Origin: Trametes villosa
Lineage: Eukaryota; Basidiomycota; Agaricomycetes; Polyporales; Polyporaceae
Length of the DNA stretch: 64,000 nucleotides
Direction: 5' to 3'
NCBI GenBank assembly: GCA_002964805.2
Contig: PUDQ02000056.1
Location: 1 to 64,000 of the forward strand
Part shown: positions 49,901 to 64,000 of the stretch, one piece after another
How positions within the stretch are numbered: position 1 is the stretch's first letter
Layout: every line of letters begins with the position of its first letter
Made by a program: the position numbers and the translations under genes
The notes under the pieces: model-generated
What the model was told of the DNA's origin: nothing
The model's database searches: none
What the model saw: only the letters and a program-made list of their open reading frames with translations

Positions 49901-52854
49901 GCGCTGGGTTGCAAGAATACTGGGATGGGTACGCGGCGGCCGCTCAGTGTCCGCGCTCTGATGGTCGAGTTGGCGGCGCGTCGAGGCGTACGGCGCACGG
50001 AGGATGCGCACGAAGACGGGGACCCGTAGCGCGAAGCGCGAAGTGGCTCATCTTCCGAGGGGAGCCGGGGCCTGGAGGTACGCTCCAAATACTTCGGGGA
50101 AGTAAGTACTGCTCTGAACCGATCTGAAGAGTCCAGGCGAGGTGAGACGCAAAGCCTAACTGTGATTAAATTCATGACGAACTTCGACTTCGCGCGCCAT
50201 ACCTATGTTTCCTCCTTTGCAGAACTCTCCCGCGAACACGGATATATGCGTCTCGCAGGCCCAGGCGAACCCCTCGCAGAAGCAGTCGACCATCGACCGC
50301 CGCGGCCAGGTCGACGCCTTCGAAGGAATCGTACGAGACGCACCATGCCCCGCGAGGCACCGGGGAAATGTGGCGGTATCCGTGTGTAGCAGTCTTAATC
50401 CGGCGTGCCCGATCCTGCGATTCGAACCCTCCAGCGCGGGCGTGCTGCTTGTTCGGGACCTGTATAGGCTCGCTGCTGGACAGGGATAGAACAGGCTCGC
50501 ACGCCCGACGCGGACGCCAGTGCTTCGATTCGTGCTTTGTCGTGGATAGCCGGGGGTGGGACATACCGCGAGAAGTCAAGGATGCTTCCGGCTTGGTTAT
50601 ACTTTGTCTGGTGCAGGAGGGACTGTGGATGTCAGGTGGATGTATGCGTTGCTTTTGAATGCGGATGTGCATGCATGCGCACCTCACCAAACGGCGCCGA
50701 AACGTTCGGACTCTCGGGTGCGGAGCGTCGTACAGGCCCTCAGGCTGGATATCTGTCGCGGGAGGAGTTGTCAGATGCAAGTCGCGCACGTCCGTTTGAG
50801 CTTGACTGGACCTCGACCGACCCACCGTCCGGCAACTAAATCCACGCTATTGAGGTACGAGGACGTCTGCCCTTCATACGTTCCCGACGTCGGACTCGAG
50901 CACTTGTTGATCACCGCACCCGCGGTATGCAGTATGGTGCACAGCGTCGACGTCGCAGATCCCGTCCAAGTCGCTCTCAAGCCCGCTCGTAGCTCCGTCT
51001 GTCTGTCAACGTCCCACCGCGCGCCTCTCAGCGCAAGCCTCCCAAGCCCACCCGCGCGTTGACGTTGATCATGGACAGCCCACGCTGCCGCAACAGCCCC
51101 CGCGCGGCGAGTGGTTAGAGCATGCCATCCGCCGTGGCTGGTCGAAGCCCCGAACCCGACCACGGAACACAACAACAGATTCACAACTCGGAGGCAGGCC
51201 CGCACATCCGACTCAGCGCCCCCGCCCCGCGTCCCGTGTGCCCGCGAGGCTCGACCTCTGAGACGGTGGGGCGCACGCTGATCACGACGCGGGGGGCGTG
51301 GTAACGCAGGCAACTCATGAGACTGCCCACGGGGCTACTCGCCGGCGGCGCGTGCAGCGTGCACATGCACCCAAGATAGGCCTCCCGCAGCGGGGGCGGG
51401 CCAAGGACAAGTACGGTACTGTCGATCTGGCTGCGACGGTCACAGGTCGACGCGTACGAGGCATCGCGGGTCGATCGATGAGCATCCGCGCTAGACGGCC
51501 ACGGTGCGCTTAGCGAGGGGCGCGCGCGTATGTACAATGTGCACCGTACTGGCAACCGCCGTACCACCAGGGACGTCCGCCGTCGTCAGAGTCCGAGAAG
51601 TCGAACCTACGTAGCACGTAGCATGTCGCCAGGGCCCGCCCACGCGGTCACGCACCGCTACCGACCGCACCACAGACAGCAGGGAGGCGCGCGCGTCGGC
51701 AGGCGCGAGCGCACACGGGAACGTCCTTGGGGAAGCCGGAAGGAAGGGGGAGGGCTCGATCCGCGCGGGGCGCGCGGCTGTGTGAGTTCGACGTCGACGC
51801 AGCTGGTGCGCACCCGCGGCGGGCGTCGCGCCCGCAGCGGAAGCAGGCGCCCCTCTGCTCCGCGCAGCCGCGCGCAGGCGATTGGCTGAAGGCGAGGGGG
51901 CGCAGGCCGCCTTGGCTTGTCAGGTAGGCGTTTCATGGCGGTGTGCGCGGACGTGGGCGAGCAATGGTGGATGGAGGCCGTACGCGCGCGAACGGGGGCG
52001 GGGGCCGAGGCTCGCGAGCCCGTGTGGCTCAGGACGGCTGTCTGCAATACGCTGGACGAGGGCGGGGGCTAGACACTGAGCTATTCTCGCCGCCGACGAA
52101 GAACAAGGAGCGTAGGTATCCGGGTGCGGGCAGCCCACCGCCTCAAAGTCAAAGGTGCGATGCGTGCGCAGGCCGCGGCCCGCATGCGTAGGTGCAAGTG
52201 TACGTACTGCGTGCGTGCATGCGCATCTGGCGGTGGGAAGAGCATGTACACGTCGGCCGGTGGTGGCGGGGTGCGGACGAATCTGCCGGCTGCGGGACAA
52301 AGTACGTTCGAGAGCCCGCGAGGGAGCACCGCCCGCGGCGGCGCGCTGCTGAGTGAGCGCAGCGCGAGGGCGAGCGGGGCGGGCGCACGGTGCAGGGCGT
52401 GCCTCGGAGGGGGGGCACGGCCGAGCGGCGGGGGAGGCGCCGGGAGGGTCAAGGAGCCGGCTCGGCTGGGGCGGAGTCTGGGGGCCGTGTTTGGCCGTGT
52501 TTGGGGCGAGGGAGGGTGGTGTGATGGGAGATCCCGATTTGGGAGGGGTCGCCGGAGGTGGGACCGGCCGCTGGAGCGTATATTATGGATGCGGGCCCAG
52601 CGCGGATCTGAAATCCCAATCCCATCCCCTCCTCCTCCTCCGCCGTTTCCGTCCGCACCTCCTCGCCCATCCGCCCCTCCTGCGCACCGCGCACGCACTC
52701 CTTAAAGACTCCCGCACCCCCGCGAGTCCCCCTAGACGTCCCCCGTGCCTTGCTATAGACCTGCGCTTAACGACCGATCATCACTCGTACGCACGACTCC
52801 GCCTCCACCACCACGACGCCAACTTCAACCACTCCGTCGAGCTTCCCACCCGCA
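43901..52854. other. Long gene desert upstream of the Sfp1-like gene
   Basis: Nearly 9 kb without a supportable exon. GC-rich DNA gives long open frames on both strands at once (for example 48694-49320 and 49411-50127 plus, 50172-50825 minus), but they are Arg/Ala/Pro/Ser-rich and lack motifs and splice logic. The last 240 bp (52620-52854) are strongly pyrimidine-rich on the plus strand, with a TATATTA-like element near 52580, and are the likely core promoter of the Sfp1-like gene. The rest may hold distal regulatory DNA, long non-coding RNA or old transposon debris. Confidence 0.45.
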
Positions 52855-55101
52855 ATGGCCACTGCGCAGCCGATCTCCTTCCAGTCTGCTGAGCAGCAGG
52901 ACTACAACATGGGCTCCGGCTCCTTCACCGGCGCGAACGGCTCCTTCAACCCGTCCTCGTACACCAGGCACCTCATTGGTTCGCCCTTTTCCTTCCGAGG
53001 GGGGTCGTATGGCAGCCGTTTCTACCCCGGCATGTCTCCTGGGCAGCTCCTTGGGCCATTAGAGTGAGTGTCACCTCCTTGTGTGCGTTTGTGTAAGGGG
53101 GAAAGGTCGCAAAGCCTGTTTACTAAGCGCCACGACCTATCCCTCCTACCGCCCTCTGCGACTGCATGTATGCTTACTCATTTACCCCAGCCCGAACGAC
53201 TTCAAGTTTGGCAAGATGTCTTCGTCCATTGAGAGCGACAGGGGCTCCATCGTCAACGCCCTCCACGTGTTTGACCGGCAGGACGAGCTTGTGCGTGTAT
53301 ATCCTCCCCCTCCTTCCGATCCCGTTCCTGACGCGATGTGGCCTCAGGCGCGAGACTACACGTGCTGCGGTCTGAACCTGAACGACCTGCACGCACTCGT
53401 CGACCACTTCGAGGAGTGCCATGTCGTCGTCCTCGACCCCTACGCCCCCCACCAGGCCATCGCGCAAGCGAACGGCAACTCCGCGCACCCCCAGTCGACC
53501 GCGCAGCCTGCTGTGGCGTATTTCCCTGATGCGAACGGCGTCCAGCCCAACCAGCAATCGGGAACCCAGCAGCCGTCAATATCATACCAGGGCTTTGATC
53601 CCGATGATATGGAGCTCGACGTCGACCAGAACGCCAGTGCCCCTTCCTCTGGCGCGCCCTCGCCCCCGGATACGCCCGTGTCCACTCCCCTCAACTCCTA
53701 TCCCTCATACTCTCATTCTGCACTCCCCTCCCCCGCCCTCGCTCATGCGAGTCAACCGGCATCACCCATCTCCGCGTTCGACACGACGACCGTCATGCCG
53801 TCTCGCGCACACCATATGGGTGGCTTCCGCTCGAGCGTGAACGGGTCCGGCTCCGGCTCTGGTGCGCGTGCTGAGGACGCCTTCAACGCATATGCGGGCT
53901 ACGCCGACTACTCGAGTCTCCTCCCTGGGACCAACGCGCTCAACGGCGGCGCGAACTCGATGTTCATGCAGCAGCAGCAGAACCAGATGGCGAACATGTC
54001 CCTTGGTCCGATGAACGGCAGCCAGGCGGCATGTGCGCCCACCGCGCTGCTGCTCTCGAACAGTGCAGGGAACACCCCTGACAGCACCCCTGCGTCCTCC
54101 CGTGTCGCATCGCCCACCCCCGGCCACGCCACGACGTACCGCAACGTCGCCCCCTCGGGCTCGCAGAACGCCCAGGCCTCATCCTCCACGGCGTCGTCTT
54201 CGAGCGCCGCATCCGGCTCGAACCCTCCCAGCCCCTCGACGCCACGCGCGTCGACGACGCTCTCGCGCCCCGCGTCCTCCCTGCTCCTCTCCAAGCCGTT
54301 CCGCTGCCCGAAGCCGAACTGCAACAAGAGCTACAAGCAGGCGAACGGGCTCAAGTACCACATGACGCACGGCTCGTGCAACTTCGCGCCGCCGAAGGAC
54401 CTCGAGCACCTCCAGGAGCTGCTCGCGAGCAAGCGCAGCGAGAAGGCCGCGCGCGCCGGCGAGAACGGCGCCGCCGCGAACGAGGCGGAGGTCACGCTTA
54501 GCGACGCGGAGCTGCGCGAGGTCGAGAAGGAGGCGGAGCGCCGGCTGCGGCCGTATGCGTGCGGCGTCGGCGACTGCCAGCGGCGGTACAAGAACATGAA
54601 CGGCCTCCGTGAGTATATGCGCCCTTGCCCCGACATTTTGTGAGAATGGTTTGTACTGATGATGTGCGACACATAGGGTACCACTACCAGCACTCGGGCG
54701 ACCACGGCGCGATCGGCCTCGCGCTGCTCGCGAGCGGGCAGCACGAGTGTCTGCAGCACAACAAGAGCCACTCGCGGCACGCGACGCCCTCGCAGCCGGC
54801 GACGCCCTCGCAGGCGGTGCCGCGCACGCCCACCACGCCGTCGAGCCAGGGGTCCTTCGCCCAGCAACAGCAGCAGCAGCAGGCGTTCGCGCAGCCGCCG
54901 AGCTACCAGAGCGCGAGCCTGAACCCGCCGGCGTACGCGTACCAGCCGAGTCAGCAGTATGCCGCGCAGCAGCAGCAGGCGACGGTGCCGCAAGCCCAGC
55001 AGTACGCGCAAGCGCAGACTCAGCAGCAGGCGCAGGCGGCCCCGCAACAGCAGAGTCACTACTCGAGTCAGGGCTACGCCGCGATGAGCATGCAGCAATA
55101 G
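52855..55101 (+). CDS. Sfp1-like C2H2 zinc-finger transcription regulator
   Basis: Exons 52855-53063, 53191-54608, 54677-55101 give 683 residues. A further 57-bp intron, 53291-53347 (GTGCGT...CAG), is in frame and likely real. It would join QDEL to ARDYTCCGLNL and give 664 residues. The C-terminal fingers are CPKPNCNKSYKQANGLKYHM (about 440-470) and CGVGDCQRRYKNMNGLRYHY (about 525-555), ending GDHGAIGLALLASGQHE. This split-finger pair marks Sfp1-type regulators, which in yeast activate ribosomal-protein and ribosome-biogenesis genes downstream of TOR. The CCGLNLNDLHALVDHFEECH block is an additional atypical finger. The tail is Gln-rich, with a polyQ run from CAG repeats near 54868. Nuclear role expected. 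The gene stands alone between two gene-poor stretches. Confidence 0.88.
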
Positions 55102-58100
55102 TCGCCATCGCTCTCTCGGTTCCGTCTGTGTCGCTCGTGTTCCCGGTTCCCGTTGGATTTCTCGCACCTGCCCCCGGTTACCCTAGACATCAACCGCTCT
55201 CACGTCCGTCGACTCCTTGCACGATCCCGCCCGCCTCGCCCCGCCCTGCATCTCTGCATCCCGGCGCCCGCGCGGCGCACGCACGCAAAAAGTACAGACA
55301 CAGCACCACGCGTCAGCGGTGTATATAATACACATCTCGCCCCTTCCCCTCCCTTTCCCTCCCTTCGCATCCCCCATGCCTCCATTCCCCGTTCACCGGT
55401 TCCGTGCTCGATGATGATGTCCCTACTCCGTGTTTTCCGTCGGTCTCCTCCACTGTATAATCGATAGTTTCCATTCTGTCCCTCTCTCTGTTTCTCTGTG
55501 ACTCGTCCGCGCATGCCTGGTTCCCGTCCTCTGCTCTTGCACTGCTCGACGCTCACATATCCCGGTCGAGCCCGTCCCGTTTCCCGTTCTCGCGTTCTCT
55601 CCACCCCCTCCTCTCAACTACTACCATCCTTCTCCACCCGTAATATAGCCGCTTCCCATTCCCATTCACACCCGCTCTTCTGTTCTTGCTCGTCCCATTC
55701 TCAGTTTGTCGGAGCGTCCCCCGTCCGCATATAATACTAGTGTGACACCATACGGCCCTTCTTCTGCTTCCTCCCCCGCGCGCCGCTCGCGCATGAAAAG
55801 TACATATCCGAACCGCACTCGCAAAAAGTAGTGTACGCGGCAACGTTAGCATGGTTAGATATCGCTACGTACGGTACACGCGGTACGATCGCACTGGTGC
55901 GCGTCCGCTCGCCCTCTCGCCTTGACCCGACTCCCTCGCCTCGACAGTGTACGCTAGCTACGGTCCTACGGAGCGCTCCTGCTTGACGCAATGGAGTAGA
56001 CGTTTTCCACCCGACTCCCCGCCCGCCCTTGCGAATGACGAGTGAACTGTGTGTTCCGGGGTGCGAACCACCGAAACTGAGGCGCGGACGCTGTCGACCT
56101 CCGCGCCGCGAGTGACTGACCAGCGACTGCATGTGCATGAATGGTCCTGAGGAGCGACGGCGGGCGCCGGGTTCTGCGCGCACCACAGCGCACCGCCCGC
56201 GCTCCACCGCGTCCTAATCTCGGCGGGACTCGACCCACGGTGTTGATAGAGTCTGGAGTCTGCTTGAGACACGATGGGTCGGGCGTAGTGGACGAGCGAG
56301 TGCGGGCGGGGTCGTGCGGCTCACTGCTCAGGGATCCCTTGAGGCGAGGCGAGGGGGGAAGGGGGCGGTACGGCCACGGTCAGGGAGAGGCACGGAATGA
56401 AACGTTCAAGCTTGTTCGACCGTCGACGTCTCGTCGCGTGCCCGCGAGAGCGAGTGAGCGAGCTGGTCAATCCAGGGACGCGCGCCGCGGAGGAAGGCAT
56501 CCACCTCTGCATCCTGGACATCGTGGCCGCAGACAGCACCCATGGCCAGCTGCTCGCGCGGACGTCCGCCCTCAAGTTCTGGCTTCGAGCTTCGTACTTC
56601 GAGGTTCAGGCTTCGACTTCGCGCCCTGTATGTGCAGATTGCGGTGCTCGTGGCTCGCGGCACGTCGCGCGTCCCCGCACACCGTTATCTCCCCGCGATC
56701 GCGCACGATAGCATCCCCACCCACCGCTCCTCGCGCTTCGCGTATTGTCTCGCGCACGCGTGGCGCACGAGCCTGCAGGATCCAGGATCGCGCGTGCGGC
56801 GTCGTGAGAGAGGCACGAGAGGCGAGGTGCGATCTGGAGGCGCCGCCTGCCGTCGGGTAAGCGCGATCGATAGGGGCACGCGCCCGGCGAGCCGCGAGGG
56901 CCTCGCGTGTCTCCGCGCGCGAGTCTCCCTGCCGTTGGGAAGCTCACAGCGGAAGGCCAGCTTCCCTCCCCGGGGGCAGGAGGGGCCTCCGGCGCGGCGA
57001 TCCTAAGCGTTGTCAGATAGCGCCACAGATGCGAAGCGGCATGCGCGAGGGATCGCCCGGATGGGGGTGCACGCGCACGGAGCATGTGCGGCCTCGGGAG
57101 TCGCGACGGGTACCGTTGCGCGCGGACCGCGCTCCGTATGTCGCAGTCTGTTCTGTGTGTCCGATGCCGTCGTCGTTGTCGTTGCGGTCGCATCGACATC
57201 CGTGCGGCACGGCGGGGCACATCCGCGTTTGGTCGATCGCCACGGAGGCGGTACGACCCGCGGCGGCAGCGGGGCGGAAATCGACGGGGGCGATCTCGAG
57301 ACTCCAAAGGCTGAAGCTTGAATTCGCGACAGGCTCCCGTCCAGCCTAGCACGCACGGTGTGCAGTAGGAGATCCGGATGGGGACAGAGGCAGAGCGACT
57401 CCGAGAGGTACGCGGGGCGCAACGTGCCCGAACGCGTGTGGCATGTGAGAACGACGCGGGCGCGAGGCAGTCACGGGGCCCCGGGGGCGGAACACGAGCC
57501 AGCAGCAGCAGGTTCCAGCAGCCGGGGAGAGACAAGGAAAGCGCAGGCGGAGATGCAAGCCTGAGTGAAGGCGGACGAGCGGGAGCAGTGTCAGTGCCAG
57601 ACGGTGCCAGCGCGAGCCCGAAGCGGGTAGAGTCCAAGGGGGTCCCGTGCACCGTGCGCCCCGCATCCCATGTCCGGGGCCGCTGATGAAACGCAGTCAC
57701 GCATCGGGCAGCGCAGTCGCGGCGAAGCACGGTCGGCCTTCCTTCCGCGCGGAGAAGGCCCACGTCGGAGCGGAATGGGGTGCGCTGCGCGCAAGTGCGC
57801 GAGAGGGAAGAGGGATTGGGGAGGAAAGGGCTGGCGCACATGGGAACGCATCAACACGAGCGGGGCGAGCGTGGCCGCGCGCGCACAGGATGCGATATGA
57901 ATAGCGGGGCGCCGCGGGTACCCCACCGCGCGTACGGAAGGTGTTGTCAGATGGCGCGGGAGCCTCGGGCGTAGCAGCGCGGGCGTGTGAGGGAGGGGGA
58001 GATGGGCGAGATTGAGGCCGGCCATCCCCAGCATGGGTGGAGGGCATCTGCCAACGCTGGACTGGGGCCAGCGCGAGAAGCTGGGAAGGACGCATGCGGG

Positions 58101-58908
58101 TTGGAAGAGGGGTTGAGCCGCGGATGTGGGGGAACGGAACAGTCTGGGGTAGTACGGTGATAGCACAGCAAAACCAGCAAAGTCAAGGATCGGACCGCGG
58201 GGACGTGTAGTACAGATGAACCAGCCGCGACAAGAGAGCCTCCAAGGCGTGGGTGTGATCCAAAAGGAGTACAGCAAAGGAAGGAGCGAGGTCTGCAACC
58301 TCCAGTACGCGGATGGCAGGCGAACCGGTAGACGGAGCAGCGGTCTTCGATGCTATCGAGCACGTTGAGATTGAGTCGGGCGCAGATAGACTTCTATCTT
58401 TCCAGATGAAATCTAGGGAGGTTCCATCAGCGAGGCGGGACCGAATGTATGCGCAGAAAGCAGGTACAACGATACCTCGCCCGCTTCTAGCGCGGATGAT
58501 GCGACGAGACCGGAGGTTCAACCTCGGGCGTTACGCAAGTTGCTATTGCCACAGGACAGCAGCTCTGACTGGCTGGCGTTTGGTGGCGCGTCGTTCTAGG
58601 GGACGGCTGGGACCGACGGTGCGGGGAGAGGTGTTTGAAGCGGAGCGAGTGGTTGCTACGCCGCCATAGGTTCTTGCGCTGTAGGATCTGCGGTGTCAAT
58701 TGTGGCAGGGCGCGCATACAATGGCACATACCTTCTGGTTCCCGAGGGACATGTCATAGCAGGGAGTTGCAGGCGTATCTCCTTTGTATCCTTCCGGGCA
58801 TATGGCCGGCCCTGGGTCCAACCTGCCCTAGATACATGCACGCATGCATGCGGCATGCTGTCCCGCGATTCATCTGCCCCAGGTTTGAGGGCTGTGTCAA
58901 CATTCCAT

Positions 58909-59435
58909 GTGTGCAATACATAGCCATATGGATGGATAAGACGTACCTCTGAATATACGTTCCGACGCTGTGAGCTGTATATCCTATTCGCGTCAAAGCT
59001 GGGAGAGGCGGAGGTGAAGCGTGTAGCTGTTACGGGTGAAAGGTAGTGAGAAGTGCGAAATCCGGAGCAAGTAGACACGATGATCCGTTCCAATCAAGCG
59101 GCCTCGGTGATACGCTTGAACGTGGCGCAACGTTCTATGCATAGGAGGTGCTATGAGGGCTCGTCGGGGGCGTGTGCCTCACCTGAAGGGGGAGGAACAT
59201 GTCGTAGTCAAGAAATGTGGGTGTATCGCGTGCAATACAGAGTCCTCTGGGTGGATACGACGTACCTGGTACATATACAGTGTAACACTGTGAGTTATGG
59301 ATCATGTTAGCATCAAAGCCCATAGGTGGAGCTTCCAGCTACTACAGACGCAAATACGCACTGTTATCCACTCAAATCGAACAAGTTGGGTGGCATGCTT
59401 GAACGCTGTGCAATGTTATGTGTATGATTGAGCGC
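58909..59435. repeat. Imperfect tandem duplication, about 250-320-bp period
   Basis: Two related units, about 58909-59155 and 59229-59435. Each starts with GTGCAATACA, then T-GG-TGGATA-GACGTACCT, then CTGTGAG, then a ...C-TCAAAGC segment, and ends with GCTTGAACG followed by GCAA(C/T)GTT-TATG. The spacing drifts from about 320 to 283 bp, so an indel separates them. Similarity may extend upstream (GACATGTCATAG at about 58750 against AACATGTCGTAG at about 59196). Confidence 0.55.
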
Positions 59436-61597
59436 GAGTGGTACGTCTGCGAACCTCCGAACCCAGGGCGGGCGTGCCTAGCGTATGCGTCTACGCGCCG
59501 GCTCCCTGGCCACGCCGGTCGCGCGCACCGCTGACCACGACCTCGCCCTCCCTGTGTAGGCTGGTGGCGTCTGCCTCGTCTTAAGATGTTAACATCTGAG
59601 CGGGCTCCGTCCGCATCTTAGGTCATGTATGTACCGACACTGCTCCCGCCTGTCCCCACTGACTCGTGCATGTGCGCATCGTGTCGCCCTCATGCACACG
59701 CCCACCTCAAGCATTGCGAATGCGTGTCGTGTCGTATCCGTTCACGTGTATTCCCGCGGCTCCTCCACGTCCCGGCCTCATTCAAGCCGTGGTACCCAAT
59801 GAAGTGGGAGTGGAAGTAGGCTGGCAAGTGAAAGTAGAACTCCGACCCGTCGGGGCGGTGTTCCACTTCCATCTTCTACTTTTCTGGTGGGTCCCCTGCT
59901 TGAAGCCCACATACAAACGAAGCTCTTACCCTTGTGAGTAATACTATCAAACTGGCTCCGGTACGGTGTATGCTGGCGACAGGAAACCAGCATATGTCGG
60001 AGTGGGGTAAGGGCCATTGCCTCCGTCCGTGAGAGGAGCGAGGTTCACGGCAAAACTCGGCATACAGCCGTGTAGAAAAAATAGAGCGCATGATACGGCA
60101 GCAAGGGCGCATACATAGAGGCAAAAAGAGGGGACAAGGGCGGGGGATGGTGGTGGTAGGAGAGTAAGAACAGAAAATTTTTGGGTCATGGGCTTCTGCG
60201 CGCCGTAGGCGAGGCCAGCCACGGCACTCTCCGGCACAGTTGCCTTTTCGGGAGGGAGGTGTGTAGTTCGTACTTCAAATCATCGCGGCTTCGTCTTTTC
60301 TCCATTCACTCACTCTCGGCGACTACGTGTGTTCGCTCTGAGAGGCGTGTTGTACTGGATGCGCACATGATAAATGCTTTCCAAGGCCGGTAAAATCATG
60401 AATAAGCGCCGCATCGGCTGTCGAGACACTGGACAGCAACTTCGTATGCGCATGCTGCCGATACGGGCGTTGCATGAGCCTAAGGTGAGTAAGAGGCTCT
60501 TCCTGGATCACACCCAACCAACCAGCATCCTCCTTCGTAGTACAAAATCATCGGATGCATCATATTCCATAGGCTTCTAGGATCAACGCGGGTTTTCGTT
60601 TAGTGTCTTAGTCGACGCTGCCCGGATCCCGGCGTATGCACCATAGCGCATGTGCAGCTCGAGGGTCCGGCTGCATTCTACAGCGTTGAAGGCAACCGTA
60701 CGCCGGGAGCTGTATGCACCGGACATGCAGCGACTGAGCGCGGCATGCTGAGCAAAATTAGCGCCGCGCTATGAGAAGCTCCCAGCGGCATTTGCACCCC
60801 AACAACCCCAACGAACCACCCTGGCCTCGCGACTTTCTCTGCCTATGCGTATTGTGCGCTACGCGGACCCGCATGCTTTTCCGCGAAAGTTGGCTCTCAG
60901 TCTACCCGATGTTCCCCGCAGCACCCGTCTCCCGAAGTGCCGAAACGGTTGCTTCCCACACCAAGGCTTCCTGAGCCCGTACAGCCTATGCTCTCAGGCA
61001 CGACTGTCTGGAGGTATGTGGCTTACTCGCTGCCCTCCCCGAATACGGATAACTCGTACATACATCACTGGACAGATTAGAAGACCATTCAAGGTCGAGT
61101 CACCTCCGATTCCCGAAGCGAGCGCAAGACTACGCGCCGAGTGGACTTCTTTGACATATTCTTATGCCGGCAGTACTTGCTCAGCATGAACGTGACCCAC
61201 CTACGGATGGATTCGCAACACTAATCCTACGAACCTTCGCAGGTCCCGCGCCCCGTCTCCGAAACCTCACGATCGCGCGAGCGTGTCCTGAGCGCGTCCG
61301 TGGCCACCTTCTCCTTCGCTTTGACGGCTAACGTGCCCCAGCGGGATAGGCTCTTCGTGAATCATCGCCGGCACGGTTCGGAACGGCTCGCAGTGGTTGT
61401 GGAGGCGGTCATGCCTCCTGCGAGCGCCGTAGGATCGCATACGACGTGATCCCCAACACGCCAAAGCGCTTCGCGCATACATTCTGACCATGGAGAGGCA
61501 AATAGAAGTCGCCTATGCCCTCCGATTTCCCCCATAGCAAGCAGCCACCATCACGCCATGGTGGACTCATCGACGCCCGCGCGTCCTAGTGCTCGAT

Positions 61598-61605
61598 GTA
61601 TAAAA
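61598..61605 (+). promoter_or_regulatory. TATA box of sulfhydrylase copy C
   Basis: TATAAAAA lies 61 bp before the start codon. A GGACTCA element about 35 bp further upstream differs by one base from the Gcn4/Cpc1 site TGACTCA, which would fit amino-acid control, but one near-match is weak. Confidence 0.6.
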
Positions 61606-61658
61606 ACCCGCACTTTTCGAGAAAACCCACAACAACCCAAGGCACAGCTACTACCAAG

Positions 61659-63725
<2,067 letters not shown>

Positions 63726-64000
63726 TGATATATTGAGACACATATGACAGGAGTACAACAGAAAATATAGGAGCCGTGGAATCCGTAGCAGAGACAGCGA
63801 GCGATAGCTCGTACATGATAAGGGGTGTGATACATGTGAAGGAGAGGCGGAGGCGCGCAACAAAGAGACCGAGGGCATAGAAGCCCGGATCAGAGAAGAG
63901 AGTGGGGGTATAGGAGGGGGTGTCAACGGCGGAGGAAGGAGGGAATGGGAGACATGGAGCTAAGTGAGGGTGATGAGAGAAATATGATCGGAATAAAGAT

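Larger units (their letters stand above)
55102..61658. other. Gene-poor stretch after the Sfp1-like gene
   Basis: The first 640 bp are strongly pyrimidine-rich on the plus strand (55330-55720), probably the 3' untranslated region. Long open frames further on (for example 56606-57841 minus) are compositional. A duplicated segment at 58909-59435 and a palindrome GATGTTAACATC near 59585 are the only structures I can point to. The last few hundred bases are the promoter of the third sulfhydrylase. Confidence 0.45.

Noticed and set aside
49411..50127. 238-codon plus-strand frame in the first desert
   Set aside because: Overlaps other equally long frames in different phases and has no recognisable motif or splice structure.
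51109..51172. tRNA-like stretch with GTGGTTAGAGC and a GAACCCG block
   Set aside because: The D-arm-like part is present, but no consistent acceptor and T stems can be folded; not a tRNA.
56606..57841. 411-codon minus-strand frame in the second desert
   Set aside because: Arg/Pro/Ala/Ser composition of random GC-rich DNA, several overlapping frames on both strands, no domain, no start context.

Overview
The window is nuclear DNA of a basidiomycete fungus, most likely a mushroom-forming Agaricomycete. The genes carry many short introns (about 45-70 bp, GT-AG with a few GC-AG, branch points like CTAAC). The coding DNA is GC-rich. The families seen (KDZ transposase, fungalysin M36, an Sfp1-like zinc finger, TAF11, questin-oxidase-like) fit that group. 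All exon models were built by hand from reading frames and splice signals. Every multi-exon model closes in frame, but none was checked against RNA or databases.

Layout. 1-8118: three co-oriented genes that look like one mobile unit: a KDZ transposase (5' end outside the window), a 353-aa protein with a viroplasmin/RNase H1 N-terminal-like motif, and a 729-aa protein with an HMG-box-like segment and a Pro/Ala tail. 8119-9741: gene-free DNA rich in perfect hairpins. 9742-14114: a questin-oxidase-like gene, tRNA-Glu(CTC) and a 7-TM protein gene. 14316-19388: two tandem O-acetylhomoserine sulfhydrylase genes on the minus strand. 21249-24512: a 995-aa minus-strand protein with five apparent double-stranded-RNA-binding modules. 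26150-31450: a phytanoyl-CoA dioxygenase family gene, two intron-bearing tRNA-Met genes facing each other, and a secreted fungalysin. 32250-33992: a tandem pair of small paralogues of unknown function. 34211-40506: an acidic unknown protein, an Iec1-like (INO80 complex) zinc-finger gene with a 1.09-kb repeat-bearing intron, and TAF11, which diverges from the Iec1-like gene. 40507-52854: more than 12 kb with no supportable gene. 52855-55101: an Sfp1-like regulator. 55102-61658: a second gene-poor stretch with an imperfect tandem duplication. 61659-63702: a third O-acetylhomoserine sulfhydrylase.

How the genes fit together. Three copies of one sulfur-assimilation enzyme in 50 kb suggest dosage or regulatory diversification. 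The Iec1-like gene, TAF11 and the Sfp1-like gene are all transcription machinery or regulators, but their proximity may be chance. The least explained parts are the KDZ three-gene module, the multi-dsRBD protein, and the two long gene deserts around the Sfp1-like gene.
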